Assembly (NCBI GenBank): GCA_025210475.1
Contig: JAOARW010000097.1
Span: forward strand, 1 to 64,000
Reading direction: 5' to 3'
DNA: 64,000 bases
From: Carboxylicivirga sp.
GTDB taxonomy: Bacteria; Bacteroidota; Bacteroidia; Bacteroidales; Marinilabiliaceae
Shown: positions 44,589 to 52,074 of the stretch, piece by piece
How positions within the stretch are numbered: the stretch's first letter is position 1
Layout of the letters: every line of letters starts with the position of its first letter
Made by a program: the position numbers and the translations under genes
The notes under the pieces: generated by a model
The model's input: only the letters and a program-made list of their open reading frames with translations
Told to the model about the DNA's origin: nothing
Database searches by the model: none

Positions 44589-45848
44589 ATGGCAAAAGCG
44601 AAGTTACATTGTGATGTGGCTCATCCTAATAAAAAAGGATTGTGCAATATCAGAATAAGGATTTTCCACCAACAAAAAGCGAGATTCATTCAGACAGAAT
44701 TTTATGTATCTCCAAGCTGTTGGGATAGCGATCTCCAGCTAATAAAATCCGAATGTAGGGATGTTCAGTCTGTAAAAGCAGCTAACCTGCAACTCAAAAG
44801 AAAGCTATCTGATGCTGAAGGTGCTATTCTGAATGCCAGAAATATCAAACTTTTAAGTGCAGACGATTTAAAAACATTGGCCGAAAATAATATAAACGGA
44901 GGTTTTGCCAGTAAGCAAACATTTATTAGTTACTATAAAAGACAGATCGAGCTAATGAAGCAACGACCAGGCGGCACCCATGAAATATATAATGACACCT
45001 TAAGGCGGATTGAAAAATATATAGATGGTCAACAATTGGTATTTGAGTCCATCAATAAAGAATGGCTTGCAAAATTTGACCTTTGGCTGATTAATAAATT
45101 AGGCAACTCACCATCTACCCGATCAATTGATTTTAGGAATATACGCGCCATCTTCAATAAAGCATTAGACGAATCTGTTCCGGTTATTTCAGCCGAAATC
45201 TATCCGTTCGGACGAAGAGGATTTAAAATACCCAAAGGTACATCCAAGCATCGCGACCTTTCAAAGAAGCAATTCAAGGCAATTTTTAAGTACAAGACCG
45301 AACCAAGATCGAGAGCTGAACTTGGAAGAGATTCTTTTATATTGTCATTTTTACTCATTGGAATCAACAACGCAGATTTATACAACCTCAAGAAAGGCGA
45401 TATTACAAATACCGGCCGACTCTCCTATGAACGCAGAAAAACAAAGAAAGACTATAATATCAATATCCACCCGCATGCAATGGAATTAATAAATAAACAT
45501 GCTGGCCGTGGCGATAATTTGTTAATCTATTCTGAAAGATACACGGACACCAGAGGAATGGCTAAAGGTTTGAATACTGGATTGAATCAGATTGCGAAAG
45601 ATTTGGGAATATCCGAATTAACAATGTATTACGCGCGCCATTCCTGGGCCACCTTTGCAGCTGAATTAGATATCCCAAAGGAAACCATAGCCGCAGCATT
45701 AGGCCACGGATCAAAAGAGGTAACCGACATTTACATTAATTTTAATGCAAAAAAAGTAGATAAAGCCAATAAGAAGATTATTGAATATACAGAAGTTTTC
45801 GGCTCAAAGAAATCAAAAAAGAAATCTAAGAAGAAACAAAAGCTTTAA
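44589..45848 (+). CDS. int: Phage tyrosine integrase
   Basis: A 419-residue site-specific recombinase. An arm-binding-like N terminus (residues 1-95) and a core-binding helical domain (about 110-205, ISYYKRQIELMK) precede the catalytic domain (about 220-400). The second Arg-His box is YYARHSWAT (R350, H351), then LGHGS (H373) and the nucleophile in TDIYINF (Y382). At the usual first Arg the sequence reads LIGINNADL, with Asn in its place. Loss of this Arg is also known in other Bacteroidota integrases such as IntDOT. The C-terminal tail is Lys-rich. It lies 166 bases from tRNA-Arg, the presumed target. Confidence 0.93.
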   Translation: MAKAKLHCDVAHPNKKGLCNIRIRIFHQQKARFIQTEFYVSPSCWDSDLQLIKSECRDVQSVKAANLQLKRKLSDAEGAILNARNIKLLSADDLKTLAENNINGGFASKQTFISYYKRQIELMKQRPGGTHEIYNDTLRRIEKYIDGQQLVFESINKEWLAKFDLWLINKLGNSPSTRSIDFRNIRAIFNKALDESVPVISAEIYPFGRRGFKIPKGTSKHRDLSKKQFKAIFKYKTEPRSRAELGRDSFILSFLLIGINNADLYNLKKGDITNTGRLSYERRKTKKDYNINIHPHAMELINKHAGRGDNLLIYSERYTDTRGMAKGLNTGLNQIAKDLGISELTMYYARHSWATFAAELDIPKETIAAALGHGSKEVTDIYINFNAKKVDKANKKIIEYTEVFGSKKSKKKSKKKQKL

Positions 45849-46017
45849 GCACATCAAGGTTTTTAGCCATATCCTTTGATGCAAAGTGCAATTCATCTTC
45901 TAAAGTAGCACACCTGCTACTTAGCTGCTTATTCTGCACTTCTTTTAACTGTATGATTCTTTCTAATTCTTTAATCCTTTCATTCTTTGCTTTTAGCTTT
46001 TTGTAATAATAACTCAT
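45826..46017 (-). CDS. Small coiled-coil protein
   Basis: A 63-residue protein that is almost entirely a heptad-like coiled coil (KNERIKELERIIQLKEVQNK near residues 11-30). It converges on the integrase gene and overlaps its last 23 bases. It ends the minus-strand cassette 18 bases after the 255-residue gene. No family is recognised. A coiled coil of this size next to the integrase could be a regulator, but nothing proves it. Coding status is likely but not certain. Confidence 0.5.
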   Translation of the reverse strand: MSYYYKKLKAKNERIKELERIIQLKEVQNKQLSSRCATLEDELHFASKDMAKNLDVLKAFVSS

Positions 46018-46035
46018 GATAACTGGTTTATTGGT

Positions 46036-46803
46036 TTAATTCAGACTTACTCCATTATTTATGTATCCATCTTCATATTTATTATACATCTCATTTGCTT
46101 CGAAAAACTTACTACCTGGCCGAACCCTCATTGCAAAACGACTAAATCCATAACTGGCCAGCTTAGATAAAACTCCCTGCATTTGTTTTTTATTGATTTC
46201 ATCAAGGGATAATTTATGCTTTATCATGTTTTGATCTCTCACAAAAAAGATATCATCATCAATCAACGATTCGGGAAGTTTGTGATTTACAATCTCGACA
46301 ACATTATCAAAATCGAAATACGGACATAAATGACATCCGGAAGATTTTGATTCCTGTTTTAGCTTATCGATCAGTGTAATCTTATCAATTCTCCAAACCT
46401 TATCATTAAAGGATCCGAATTCATAATAATTACGCACACCATCACGAATATACCTACTTATTTTCTTAAGCTTTGAACAACCCCAACCAATCATGTGCGG
46501 AGCTTGCCAACAGTATTTTGCTCCCGATTCATGTCGCTCAGAAGCGCAATCAAATACGAATTTATATTTGAGGATAAACCGATATAGATGCACCGGCTTA
46601 TCCTCATAATATGCTTTTACCGTCCTCCATTTGCAAATAATCATTAGTAGATCGAAATAATCTTCATAAGCCGAAAATAACTCATGATCGCTAAGTGTTA
46701 GCTTAACCACCCCATCATCAACCATTGCACCTAACTTGAGTGATGTTTGCACAACTTCGGTGTATTGCTTTGATCGCGACTTATGTATTTCGATTAGTAG
46801 CAT
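46036..46803 (-). CDS. Unknown prophage cassette protein
   Basis: A 255-residue soluble protein with no recognised family. It is rich in aromatic and charged residues and has a Cys pair in SGCHLCPYFDFDN (near 166-178) plus others, which could bind metal. There is no signal peptide or membrane segment. It is preceded by a lipoprotein gene 16 bases upstream, so it belongs to the minus-strand accessory cassette between integrase and repressor, where phages often carry lysogenic conversion or defence genes. Any such role here is inferred from place only. Confidence 0.72.
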   Translation of the reverse strand: MLLIEIHKSRSKQYTEVVQTSLKLGAMVDDGVVKLTLSDHELFSAYEDYFDLLMIICKWRTVKAYYEDKPVHLYRFILKYKFVFDCASERHESGAKYCWQAPHMIGWGCSKLKKISRYIRDGVRNYYEFGSFNDKVWRIDKITLIDKLKQESKSSGCHLCPYFDFDNVVEIVNHKLPESLIDDDIFFVRDQNMIKHKLSLDEINKKQMQGVLSKLASYGFSRFAMRVRPGSKFFEANEMYNKYEDGYINNGVSLN

Positions 46804-46819
46804 TAGTTTAAATTGAAAC

Positions 46820-47536
46820 TTATTTAATAATAGGTTGGGAACTCGCCTTAAAGTGTTTCAATAATCGAGAAAAGTTTATGCTTGATTTTAGATCGTTATT
46901 GGCAGAATACATAACCAGGAAACTTCCATATGAAACACCAACCATAATAATATTTTTAGCACTCCCTTCGTTGAATGAATCAATGAATACTAAGATATCA
47001 TCAACTTCACCTAAGTAGTGATATCTTTCTTTTAAAAACTTACCCAGTAAACTTGCATAATTCCCATCGATAAAACATCCAACCGTTTCGATCTTATCAT
47101 CTTGATCAAAAGCATACAGCAATAATTTACAAGTAGAGTAATTTAAGTATCCTATTTTATCATCATCTTCACTATCTGGCTTTCCATACTTATTGATAAC
47201 GTCGCTTTTTGACAAAGACCAATCTCTTAAAGGTTCAATGTATAAATCATAATTACCTTCAACTATTACAGGTATACGATAAGCTTCTCCTTCGCACTCA
47301 AGAATAACTTCAGCTTCACCAACCTTAACACCTTCAACTAATCCGGTATTATTTACATCTGCATGAAAGGCATTAGATGATGCGTAAGATACCTCATACT
47401 GAGATTCAATTTGAATTTGCTCTTTTTCCCCTGAAAACAAAGTAATACTTTCAGTTTCGATTTTAATCTTTTGTGGATCATCTTCTGAACATCCAAAAAC
47501 TATGGCCATTAATAAGCCAATTAATAAATATCTCAT
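46820..47536 (-). CDS. Prophage-encoded lipoprotein with a BIG2-like Ig domain
   Basis: From the ATG at 47536 the product is 238 residues; the longer frame from 47611 would hide the signal peptide. A lipoprotein signal (MRYLLIGLLMAIVFGC) gives Cys at 16. Residues about 25-95 look like a BIG2 Ig-like domain (TESITLFSGEKEQI, NTGLVEGVKVGEAEV). The rest is unknown, ending in a strand-rich segment. The ATG overlaps the stop of the upstream gene by 4 bases. An exported lipoprotein in a prophage is probably expressed in the lysogen and could alter the surface or block superinfection (inference). Confidence 0.8.
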   Translation of the reverse strand: MRYLLIGLLMAIVFGCSEDDPQKIKIETESITLFSGEKEQIQIESQYEVSYASSNAFHADVNNTGLVEGVKVGEAEVILECEGEAYRIPVIVEGNYDLYIEPLRDWSLSKSDVINKYGKPDSEDDDKIGYLNYSTCKLLLYAFDQDDKIETVGCFIDGNYASLLGKFLKERYHYLGEVDDILVFIDSFNEGSAKNIIMVGVSYGSFLVMYSANNDLKSSINFSRLLKHFKASSQPIIK

Positions 47537-47949
47537 GATGTGGGGGTTAAATTTGGTCCAATAATATTTAAAATCATATCTAAAGTGGTGTACACTAAAA
47601 TAGGAATACACCCATTTAGCCGCCTTTGAAATTCAAGTACAGAATATTGTGTATAGACAGAATAAGGCCTAATTACAAATATTTTATCCAGTGAATTTTC
47701 AGCAATAAAATCTTCATATTGCTCACAGGCCCATACAATGTCATTTTCACTCACAGGGCCAGCAAAGGCAGAGTCAACAACCAGGTGGTTGCAGTTTAGT
47801 TTAGAATAGTAATGTAAAGATTCTTTTAAAACAGTCCTATATTCCAAAGATGGAACAAACTGCTTGTATCTCTTTACCAGAAGCGAATAAGCTTCGTAGT
47901 GTTCAAGGATCGCCCGTTTGCTATCCCATATTTTCACCTTTTTGATCAT
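47533..47949 (-). CDS. Small soluble protein, possibly SpoIIAA/STAS-like
   Basis: A 138-residue protein. Its alternating strands and helices (CNHLVVDSAFAGPVSENDI near 54-72, KIFVIRPYSVYTQY near 88-101, IPILVYTTLDMILNII near 114-130) recall the STAS-like SpoIIAA family common in Bacteroidota. I hold this loosely. Its start overlaps the preceding coiled-coil gene by 29 bases and its stop overlaps the lipoprotein start, so it is translationally coupled on both sides. Confidence 0.62.
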   Translation of the reverse strand: MIKKVKIWDSKRAILEHYEAYSLLVKRYKQFVPSLEYRTVLKESLHYYSKLNCNHLVVDSAFAGPVSENDIVWACEQYEDFIAENSLDKIFVIRPYSVYTQYSVLEFQRRLNGCIPILVYTTLDMILNIIGPNLTPTS

Positions 47950-48292
47950 CTTGATTTTGATTTAGGGTTAATTTGTCGATTTCCGAGTTGGCTATATTTA
48001 AATTCAGCCCTCGAATCTTTTCCATGACCGGCTCCCCTAAAAACTCGCGAATGATCTTTATTTGTGTCTCACTTACAGCATTCAATTCAAGCTGATAATT
48101 TATTAGATTTCTCACAACCGATAATTTCTTTTGAAGAAACTTATCCCTATCGTTTGCGAGTTCTAACTTTAGCTTAAGATGTTCCTCGCGCATCTCAGCC
48201 AATGCTTTTTCTCGCTCAAATCTAATGCGCTGATGCAGATTAAAATACCTGCAAATTCCCAATCTTATGATTCCCTTCTTAAATAGTTTCAT
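47921..48292 (-). CDS. Coiled-coil prophage cassette protein
   Basis: A 123-residue, highly charged protein. Residues 20-65 form a coiled coil (REKALAEMREEHLKLKLEL), and the N terminus (MKLFKKGIIRLGICRYF) is basic and amphipathic, which might touch the membrane. No family known to me. It is the first gene of the four-gene minus-strand accessory cassette, starting 107 bases from the small 57-residue gene. Confidence 0.62.
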   Translation of the reverse strand: MKLFKKGIIRLGICRYFNLHQRIRFEREKALAEMREEHLKLKLELANDRDKFLQKKLSVVRNLINYQLELNAVSETQIKIIREFLGEPVMEKIRGLNLNIANSEIDKLTLNQNQDDQKGENMG

Positions 48293-48399
48293 AACTACCT
48301 TCCCACATTAAATTTTTACACAATTATATCATCTGACGGTGTGTATCATCAACCTCCTTTCTTGTTTTGGTTAGTAAATAGGTTTATTTAGATATCCAA

Positions 48400-48573
48400 T
48401 TAGTTGCATCGATCTTTGAGAATTAGAATTTCTTTTTCGAGCTCTTTTATTCGATCTTTTAAAATCCGATTCTCTTTGTGGAGCTTTTTATTTTCCAGTT
48501 TCACTTCTCCTTCGTTCTTTTCTATGTACGCTCCTATTTGACTATGGGTTATGGTTATTTGGTTATTTATCAT
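48400..48573 (-). CDS. 57-residue coiled-coil protein
   Basis: A short frame from ATG (48571-48573) to TAA (48400-48402). The first 15 residues read MINNQITITHSQIGA; the rest is a strong coiled coil (LENKKLHKENRILKDRIKEL near 26-45). It starts 6 bases after the repressor-like gene stops, so it is probably in the same transcript. It may modify the repressor by coiled-coil pairing, since that protein also ends in a coiled coil. This is an inference. Confidence 0.5.
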   Translation of the reverse strand: MINNQITITHSQIGAYIEKNEGEVKLENKKLHKENRILKDRIKELEKEILILKDRCN

Positions 48574-48579
48574 GCTTGG

Positions 48580-49086
48580 CTAGCCTTTAAGTTGCTTTTT
48601 GTATAAGTTTATTATTTCATTTTTAGATTCTATAATTTCATCTTTCGACTTAATGATCTCGTCTTTATTCTTCAATTCTTTCTTAAGGCTATCAATATCT
48701 TCTTTCAGTTTGCTTATCTGCATTTCTAAAGGAGCAGAGTATTTGATTTCGTCATCCATTGCAACATCCATCTTCTCCCCCATTACAACATTCTGATTTC
48801 CTTTATTTACACCACTGTTGTAATTTCCAATCTTATTGTTTTGAAATGTTCTGCTTTCAGAATTAGATTTAAATATATTTCCATCTCCTGATAAAAGAAA
48901 AGATTCATTTAATTCTGGATATATTTTTAATAAGTCATACACTATACTCCTTGATATTGCTTGCGCCTGTCCGCGCAAGATTTTATATAATTTCTCAGGC
49001 CTTTTATATCCAAGTTTTTTAGATAGTTCATTAGCATTTAAGCCCAATCCACTTAAAACCTGTGTTAAGATTTCTTCTGGCTTCAT
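48580..49086 (-). CDS. XRE-like phage repressor candidate with C-terminal coiled coil
   Basis: A 168-residue protein. Residues 3-65 form a helix-turn-helix domain (LGLNANELSKKLGYKRPEKL) of the type found in Bacteroidota phage repressors. A Gly/Asn-rich linker (about 78-100, GNYNSGVNKGNQNVV) follows, then a coiled coil (about 122-166) with the repeated unit KDEII. It faces the early plus-strand genes across a control region with three similar sites (49108-49166), the classic layout of a lysogeny switch. No peptidase domain for SOS cleavage is visible, so induction may work by antirepression; a KilA-N protein is encoded nearby. Confidence 0.8.
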   Translation of the reverse strand: MKPEEILTQVLSGLGLNANELSKKLGYKRPEKLYKILRGQAQAISRSIVYDLLKIYPELNESFLLSGDGNIFKSNSESRTFQNNKIGNYNSGVNKGNQNVVMGEKMDVAMDDEIKYSAPLEMQISKLKEDIDSLKKELKNKDEIIKSKDEIIESKNEIINLYKKQLKG

Positions 49087-49101
49087 TATTTAGATTAATT
49101 C

Positions 49102-49172
49102 TAAATATACAACTATTTTGTATTTTCCGATGCACTTTAGTTGCAATTGAATACACTTTAGTTGTATATTTG
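49102..49172. promoter_or_regulatory. Lysogeny control region with three operator-like sites and divergent promoters
   Basis: A shared 13-base word occurs three times: CAAAATAGTTGTA on the minus strand (49108-49120), CACTTTAGTTGCA (49133-49145) and CACTTTAGTTGTA (49154-49166), the last two 21 bases apart. Two of them overlap the plus-strand promoter. A TATATTTA box on the minus strand (49102-49109) may be the repressor -7 element. Confidence 0.65.
49141..49172 (+). promoter_or_regulatory. Early rightward phage promoter
   Basis: TTG (49141-49143), 21 bases and TATATTTG (49165-49172) match the TTG / TAnnTTTG consensus. Both elements overlap the repeated operator-like word, so repressor binding would block it. 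Confidence 0.65.
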
Positions 49173-49258
49173 TTACAACAATTACAAGAAACCAATCAAC
49201 TAGAATTAATAATGCAAGCAAACAAGATCAAAAACTAGTCAATCGGTTTAGATTTTAA

Positions 49259-49345
49259 ATGTACATCAAAATTATGAAACAAGAAAGCACAGTGTCAATC
49301 ACTCGAAAGGGTGAAAAAGAGAAAAGGCCATTTGAAATTGGCTGA
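49259..49345 (+). CDS. Possible 28-residue early phage peptide
   Basis: A short frame, MYIKIMKQES followed by STVSITRKGEKEKRPFEIG-like residues, in the leader of the early operon. It is basic and has no family. It may be a real small protein or a chance frame; no ribosome site stands out. Confidence 0.22.
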   Translation: MYIKIMKQESTVSITRKGEKEKRPFEIG

Positions 49346-49390
49346 GGCATGCTTCCATCATGTTGCCAGGTTGATGTAAAGCATAGAATA

Positions 49391-49576
49391 ATGAAAGACT
49401 TATTCTATACACCAGCTCAATTCAGAAAAGCCTTAAAAGGCGAACGATTTATTAATCTGTATGAGATTAAGAACATCGAAAAAGCCTTTGGTGAAATCCC
49501 TCCAATCGGAATTAACCCGTGGACAGGTCGATACATTTTAACTGAAAGTGTAATCGCAGAATACAAAGTAGCATAA
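49391..49576 (+). CDS. Small early phage protein, DNA-binding-like
   Basis: A 61-residue protein from the ATG at 49391 (a longer frame from 49349 adds an unconvincing Cys-rich start). MKDLFYTPAQFRKALKGERF leads into INLYEIKNIEKAFGEIPP and GRYILTESVIAEYKVA. The start looks like a helix-turn-helix or excisionase-type module. It is the first convincing gene after the early promoter. Confidence 0.55.
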   Translation: MKDLFYTPAQFRKALKGERFINLYEIKNIEKAFGEIPPIGINPWTGRYILTESVIAEYKVA

Positions 49577-49593
49577 CCAATAAACCAACTACC

Positions 49594-49950
49594 ATGACAA
49601 CTAAAGTAATAACCCAACAAGCGGAGACTAAAGCGAAAAACATTTGCGTTCGCGTATTGGCTATCAGAAAGCATTACAACAATGTAGAACAGCTTGAAAA
49701 GGCCATTCGATTAAATGGCGTAAATGATTCCGACTTATTAAAGTCAACGTTGACAGATGCCTCTAAAACTATTCCTGAAATAGTAAATGAAGAATATAGC
49801 ATGCTAGGCCTTGCACTTAAGCAGCTCACCCCCTCAATTACTCAACAAACTGCTTTGTCTGTAATCTCTATCCTTCTTTCGGATATGGAAGAAAAACATA
49901 CGCAGCTTGAAAATAGCCTCGAAGAACTTAACGTAATCAATAGAGCATAA
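49594..49950 (+). CDS. Unknown helical early phage protein
   Basis: A 118-residue, mostly helical protein with no recognised family. It has a Leu-rich C terminus (LLSDMEEKHTQLENSLEELN near 93-112) that may form a coiled coil. It lies in the early operon, 17 bases after the previous gene and 2 bases before the KilA-N gene. Confidence 0.6.
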   Translation: MTTKVITQQAETKAKNICVRVLAIRKHYNNVEQLEKAIRLNGVNDSDLLKSTLTDASKTIPEIVNEEYSMLGLALKQLTPSITQQTALSVISILLSDMEEKHTQLENSLEELNVINRA

Positions 49951-49952
49951 TC

Positions 49953-50729
49953 ATGGAAAACAAAGTATTCTATTACAATGGAGCCAATATAACCTTTCAG
50001 CTGGGCAATGGCGATGTTATGGTGAATGCTACACAGATGGCAAAGTCATTCGGAAAACAACCTAGTGACTGGATGAAAAACAAATCTGCGAAAGAATTTA
50101 TACATTCCTTATCAGTCGTTCGGAACATTCTCCGAACGGATTTAGTAATTGTTTCCCAAGGAGGGAATATTCAAGGCACATGGATGCATGAAGATGTAGC
50201 TTTAGAATTTGCCCGTTGGTTAAATCCTCAATTTGCAATTTGGTGCAATGATCGCATCAAAGAACTCCTAAAACATGGAGCCACAGCCATCAACCCTGAT
50301 GATCTTCTTAATCCAGACTTTATTATTCGAATTGCTACAGAACTAAAGCAAGAACGTGCAGCCAGACAACTAGCTGAGGAAACCATAAAGTATCAAAGTA
50401 ACGAGTTAAGAATTTCGGCCCCTAAAGTTGATTACCACGACCGAGTACTAAATGCTCAAGGTGTAATTAGTACCACGGAGATAGCAAAGGAGCTAGGTTA
50501 TACCAGTGCTAAAGCCCTTAATAAAGTATTACGTCAGCTTGGAGTTATCTGGTTTGTTAATAATACCTGGACTCTTAAAGCTCCGTACAGCGGTAAAAAT
50601 TACATCAAATACAAAACATACACTTACACAAATCATCTTGATCAGGAATGTGTAAGCCGCTCTCTTTATTGGACGGAAAAAGGTCGCAAGTTCGTTCATG
50701 ATTTTTTAGCTAGCAAACAGGTAGGATAA
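49953..50729 (+). CDS. KilA-N / KilAC antirepressor-type DNA-binding protein
   Basis: A 258-residue phage protein. The N-terminal KilA-N domain (residues 1-110) shows MVNATQMAKSFGKQPSDW and WMHEDVALEFARWLNPQFA. A coiled-coil link (EEERAARQLAEETIKYQ-like, about 130-150) joins it to a C-terminal KilAC domain (about 155-258: DRVLNAQGVISTTEIAKEL, WFVNNTWTL, YWTEKGRKFVHDFL). Such proteins are antirepressors or early regulators in temperate phages. The placement in the early operon facing the repressor agrees. Confidence 0.9.
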   Translation: MENKVFYYNGANITFQLGNGDVMVNATQMAKSFGKQPSDWMKNKSAKEFIHSLSVVRNILRTDLVIVSQGGNIQGTWMHEDVALEFARWLNPQFAIWCNDRIKELLKHGATAINPDDLLNPDFIIRIATELKQERAARQLAEETIKYQSNELRISAPKVDYHDRVLNAQGVISTTEIAKELGYTSAKALNKVLRQLGVIWFVNNTWTLKAPYSGKNYIKYKTYTYTNHLDQECVSRSLYWTEKGRKFVHDFLASKQVG

Positions 50730-50770
50730 CACCCATATTATAAACCAATAACCAATGAATCGGGAATACC

Positions 50771-51049
50771 ATGAATTTACTATCAGAACGAGAGGAAGAA
50801 GTAGCTATGCTAGTTTTCCTCGGAAAGTCAAACCTAGAAATCGCGGAGGTACTTTATATCTCCGTAGATACGGTTAAAACGCACCTCAAGAAGGCTTTTG
50901 AGAAAACAGAAAGCAAAAGCCGGACAGACCTCTCACGCGCTTGGTTAGAGCGTACATTCAATGTACAATTCAGACGCTCGCCAAGTGATAATAAGTTGAA
51001 GATATTTAGAAACCTCAATACTTCTAGACATGCCAACGAAAGCAACTGA
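50771..51049 (+). CDS. LuxR-type helix-turn-helix regulator
   Basis: A 92-residue protein made almost entirely of a LuxR/GerE DNA-binding domain: LSEREEEVAMLVFLGKSNLE, IAEVLYISVDTVKTHLKKAF. There is no receiver or sensor domain, so it is a stand-alone regulator. It could control late phage genes. Its end overlaps the next gene by 20 bases. Confidence 0.82.
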   Translation: MNLLSEREEEVAMLVFLGKSNLEIAEVLYISVDTVKTHLKKAFEKTESKSRTDLSRAWLERTFNVQFRRSPSDNKLKIFRNLNTSRHANESN

Positions 51050-51266
51050 CGAAAACATCGATCTCGCTAAAAGAAAATGGCTAACTGAAAAGCAAGCCAC
51101 TATTTATCTGGGCATTGGAAACCACAACATGTTCAAGAATTGGCGAGAGAATTTCGGGCTTCCATTTTACATCCCAAGCGGAAATAAGATTCTTTATAAA
51201 AGAGTTGATTTAGATGCTTTTATTGAACGCACACGATGTGAAATGCCAGCCAATCGAGCCAGCTAA
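51030..51266 (+). CDS. MerR/excisionase-like helix-turn-helix protein
   Basis: A 78-residue protein. WLTEKQATIYLGIGNHNMFK followed by NWRENFGLPFYIPSGNKILY and KRVDLDAFIERTRCE is the pattern of small excisionase/HTH_17 proteins (wing with IPSGNKILYKRVDLDAFI). It may be the excisionase for the integrase or a transcription factor. Confidence 0.75.
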   Translation: MPTKATDENIDLAKRKWLTEKQATIYLGIGNHNMFKNWRENFGLPFYIPSGNKILYKRVDLDAFIERTRCEMPANRAS

Positions 51267-51277
51267 AAACAATAGCC

Positions 51278-51481
51278 ATGTACATTCAATCGACAGATAT
51301 GCACGATGCACCTTGGAGCACACCCGAAAGGATGTACGAAGAAGATGCTAAATGTCCTTGTTGCGAAGGAACGGAGATAAAGGAAGATCGAAAGAATGAT
51401 TCTGCCTGGTGTATGGATTGCGGCTTTTTTGATGAGCGCGATTCTTTTTATCCAATTGATTACTCAAAACCTCCAAAATAA
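51278..51481 (+). CDS. Small zinc-ribbon protein
   Basis: A 67-residue protein with KCPCCEGTEIKEDRKND and WCMDCGFFDER: two Cys pairs about 17 residues apart that form a zinc ribbon. The N terminus is acidic. It may bind nucleic acid or act as a transcription accessory factor. Its stop shares a base with the next ATG (TAATG). Confidence 0.65.
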   Translation: MYIQSTDMHDAPWSTPERMYEEDAKCPCCEGTEIKEDRKNDSAWCMDCGFFDERDSFYPIDYSKPPK

Positions 51482-51669
51482 TGGGCGAAGAAAGATTAAC
51501 AGAAAAGTTAACCATGGTGACATCACCACAACACGGAATCTTACGAATAGTAAACAATGTGACAGGTGTTGCTATCAGATACGATCTACAGGACTTCGAT
51601 TTCGAAAAAGAAAAAGAGATCATTAAAAACGGTGTCCTGCGAAAAGTCAAAGAAATTAAAACTGCTTAA
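51481..51669 (+). CDS. Small unknown early phage protein
   Basis: A 62-residue protein, predicted beta then helix (HGILRIVNNVTGVAIRYDLQ, DFEKEKEIIKNGVLRKVKEI). It starts with TAATG overlap to the zinc-ribbon gene, so translation is coupled. No family recognised. Confidence 0.55.
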   Translation: MGEERLTEKLTMVTSPQHGILRIVNNVTGVAIRYDLQDFDFEKEKEIIKNGVLRKVKEIKTA

Positions 51670-51920
51670 AAAACCATAGCCATGGAAGTAAAAGTATAAG
51701 GGGTACTACGAATGATGCAAATAATGATGCTCACACAAAAACAGCTCAAAACCTTGATGCATAAAGGATGAAAGCCAAATACAGTCAAAAATTAAGTATT
51801 TCGAAAGGTGATGATAGATAGAATAAGCATTGAATTAGCTTATAATTTTAAGCCTTTTCAATTTGACCATTTAAGCCCTGTTTAATGTATTGATATAATT
51901 AGGATAGCGAATAAAACGCA

Positions 51921-51957
51921 AAACGGCATTTCAGTTAAATCTGATTTGCCGTTTTTT
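51921..51957 (+). terminator. Terminator of the early phage operon
   Basis: AAACGGCA and TGCCGTTT form an 8-bp stem; inside it CAG/CTG may add pairs. TTTATT follows. Confidence 0.75.
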
Positions 51958-51990
51958 ATTACAAGATGCTATAAAAACATCGAAAGGTGA

Positions 51991-52027
51991 CAAAATAGGT
52001 TACAAAATAGGTTACAATTTTAGTTTA
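51991..52027 (+). repeat. Tandem 12-base repeats upstream of the 72-residue gene
   Basis: CAAAATAGGTTA occurs twice head to tail (51991-52002, 52003-52014), followed by a degenerate third unit CAATTTTAGTTTA. The array ends about 22 bases before the TATTTTTG box, so it overlaps the expected -33 region and looks like a regulator site. Confidence 0.6.
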
Positions 52028-52048
52028 TGAAAATTACAAATAGCATTC

Positions 52049-52056
52049 TATTTTTG
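52049..52056 (+). promoter_or_regulatory. Candidate -7 box of the 72-residue gene
   Basis: TATTTTTG matches TAnnTTTG and lies 19 bases before the ATG. Upstream there is only TTT at the right distance, so an activator bound to the tandem repeats may be needed. Confidence 0.4.
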
Positions 52057-52074
52057 TATTAGACCTATTCAAAC

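Larger units (their letters stand above)
51670..52074 (+). other. Early-operon end: tiny frames, terminator, tandem repeat and promoter
   Basis: The ATG at 51682 opens only five codons, and a frame at 51809-51883 (24 residues) is unconvincing. A terminator lies at 51921-51957, a tandem repeat at 51991-52027 and a -7 box at 52049-52056. No larger gene is seen. Confidence 0.45.

Noticed and set aside
49417..49674. Minus-strand frame of 85 residues in the early phage region
   Set aside because: It lies antisense to two early genes, and the protein is a poor composition match.
51396..51626. Plus-strand frame of 76 residues overlapping the zinc-ribbon and 62-residue genes
   Set aside because: The other frame has clear Cys motifs and coupled TAATG starts; this one has low-complexity basic residues only.
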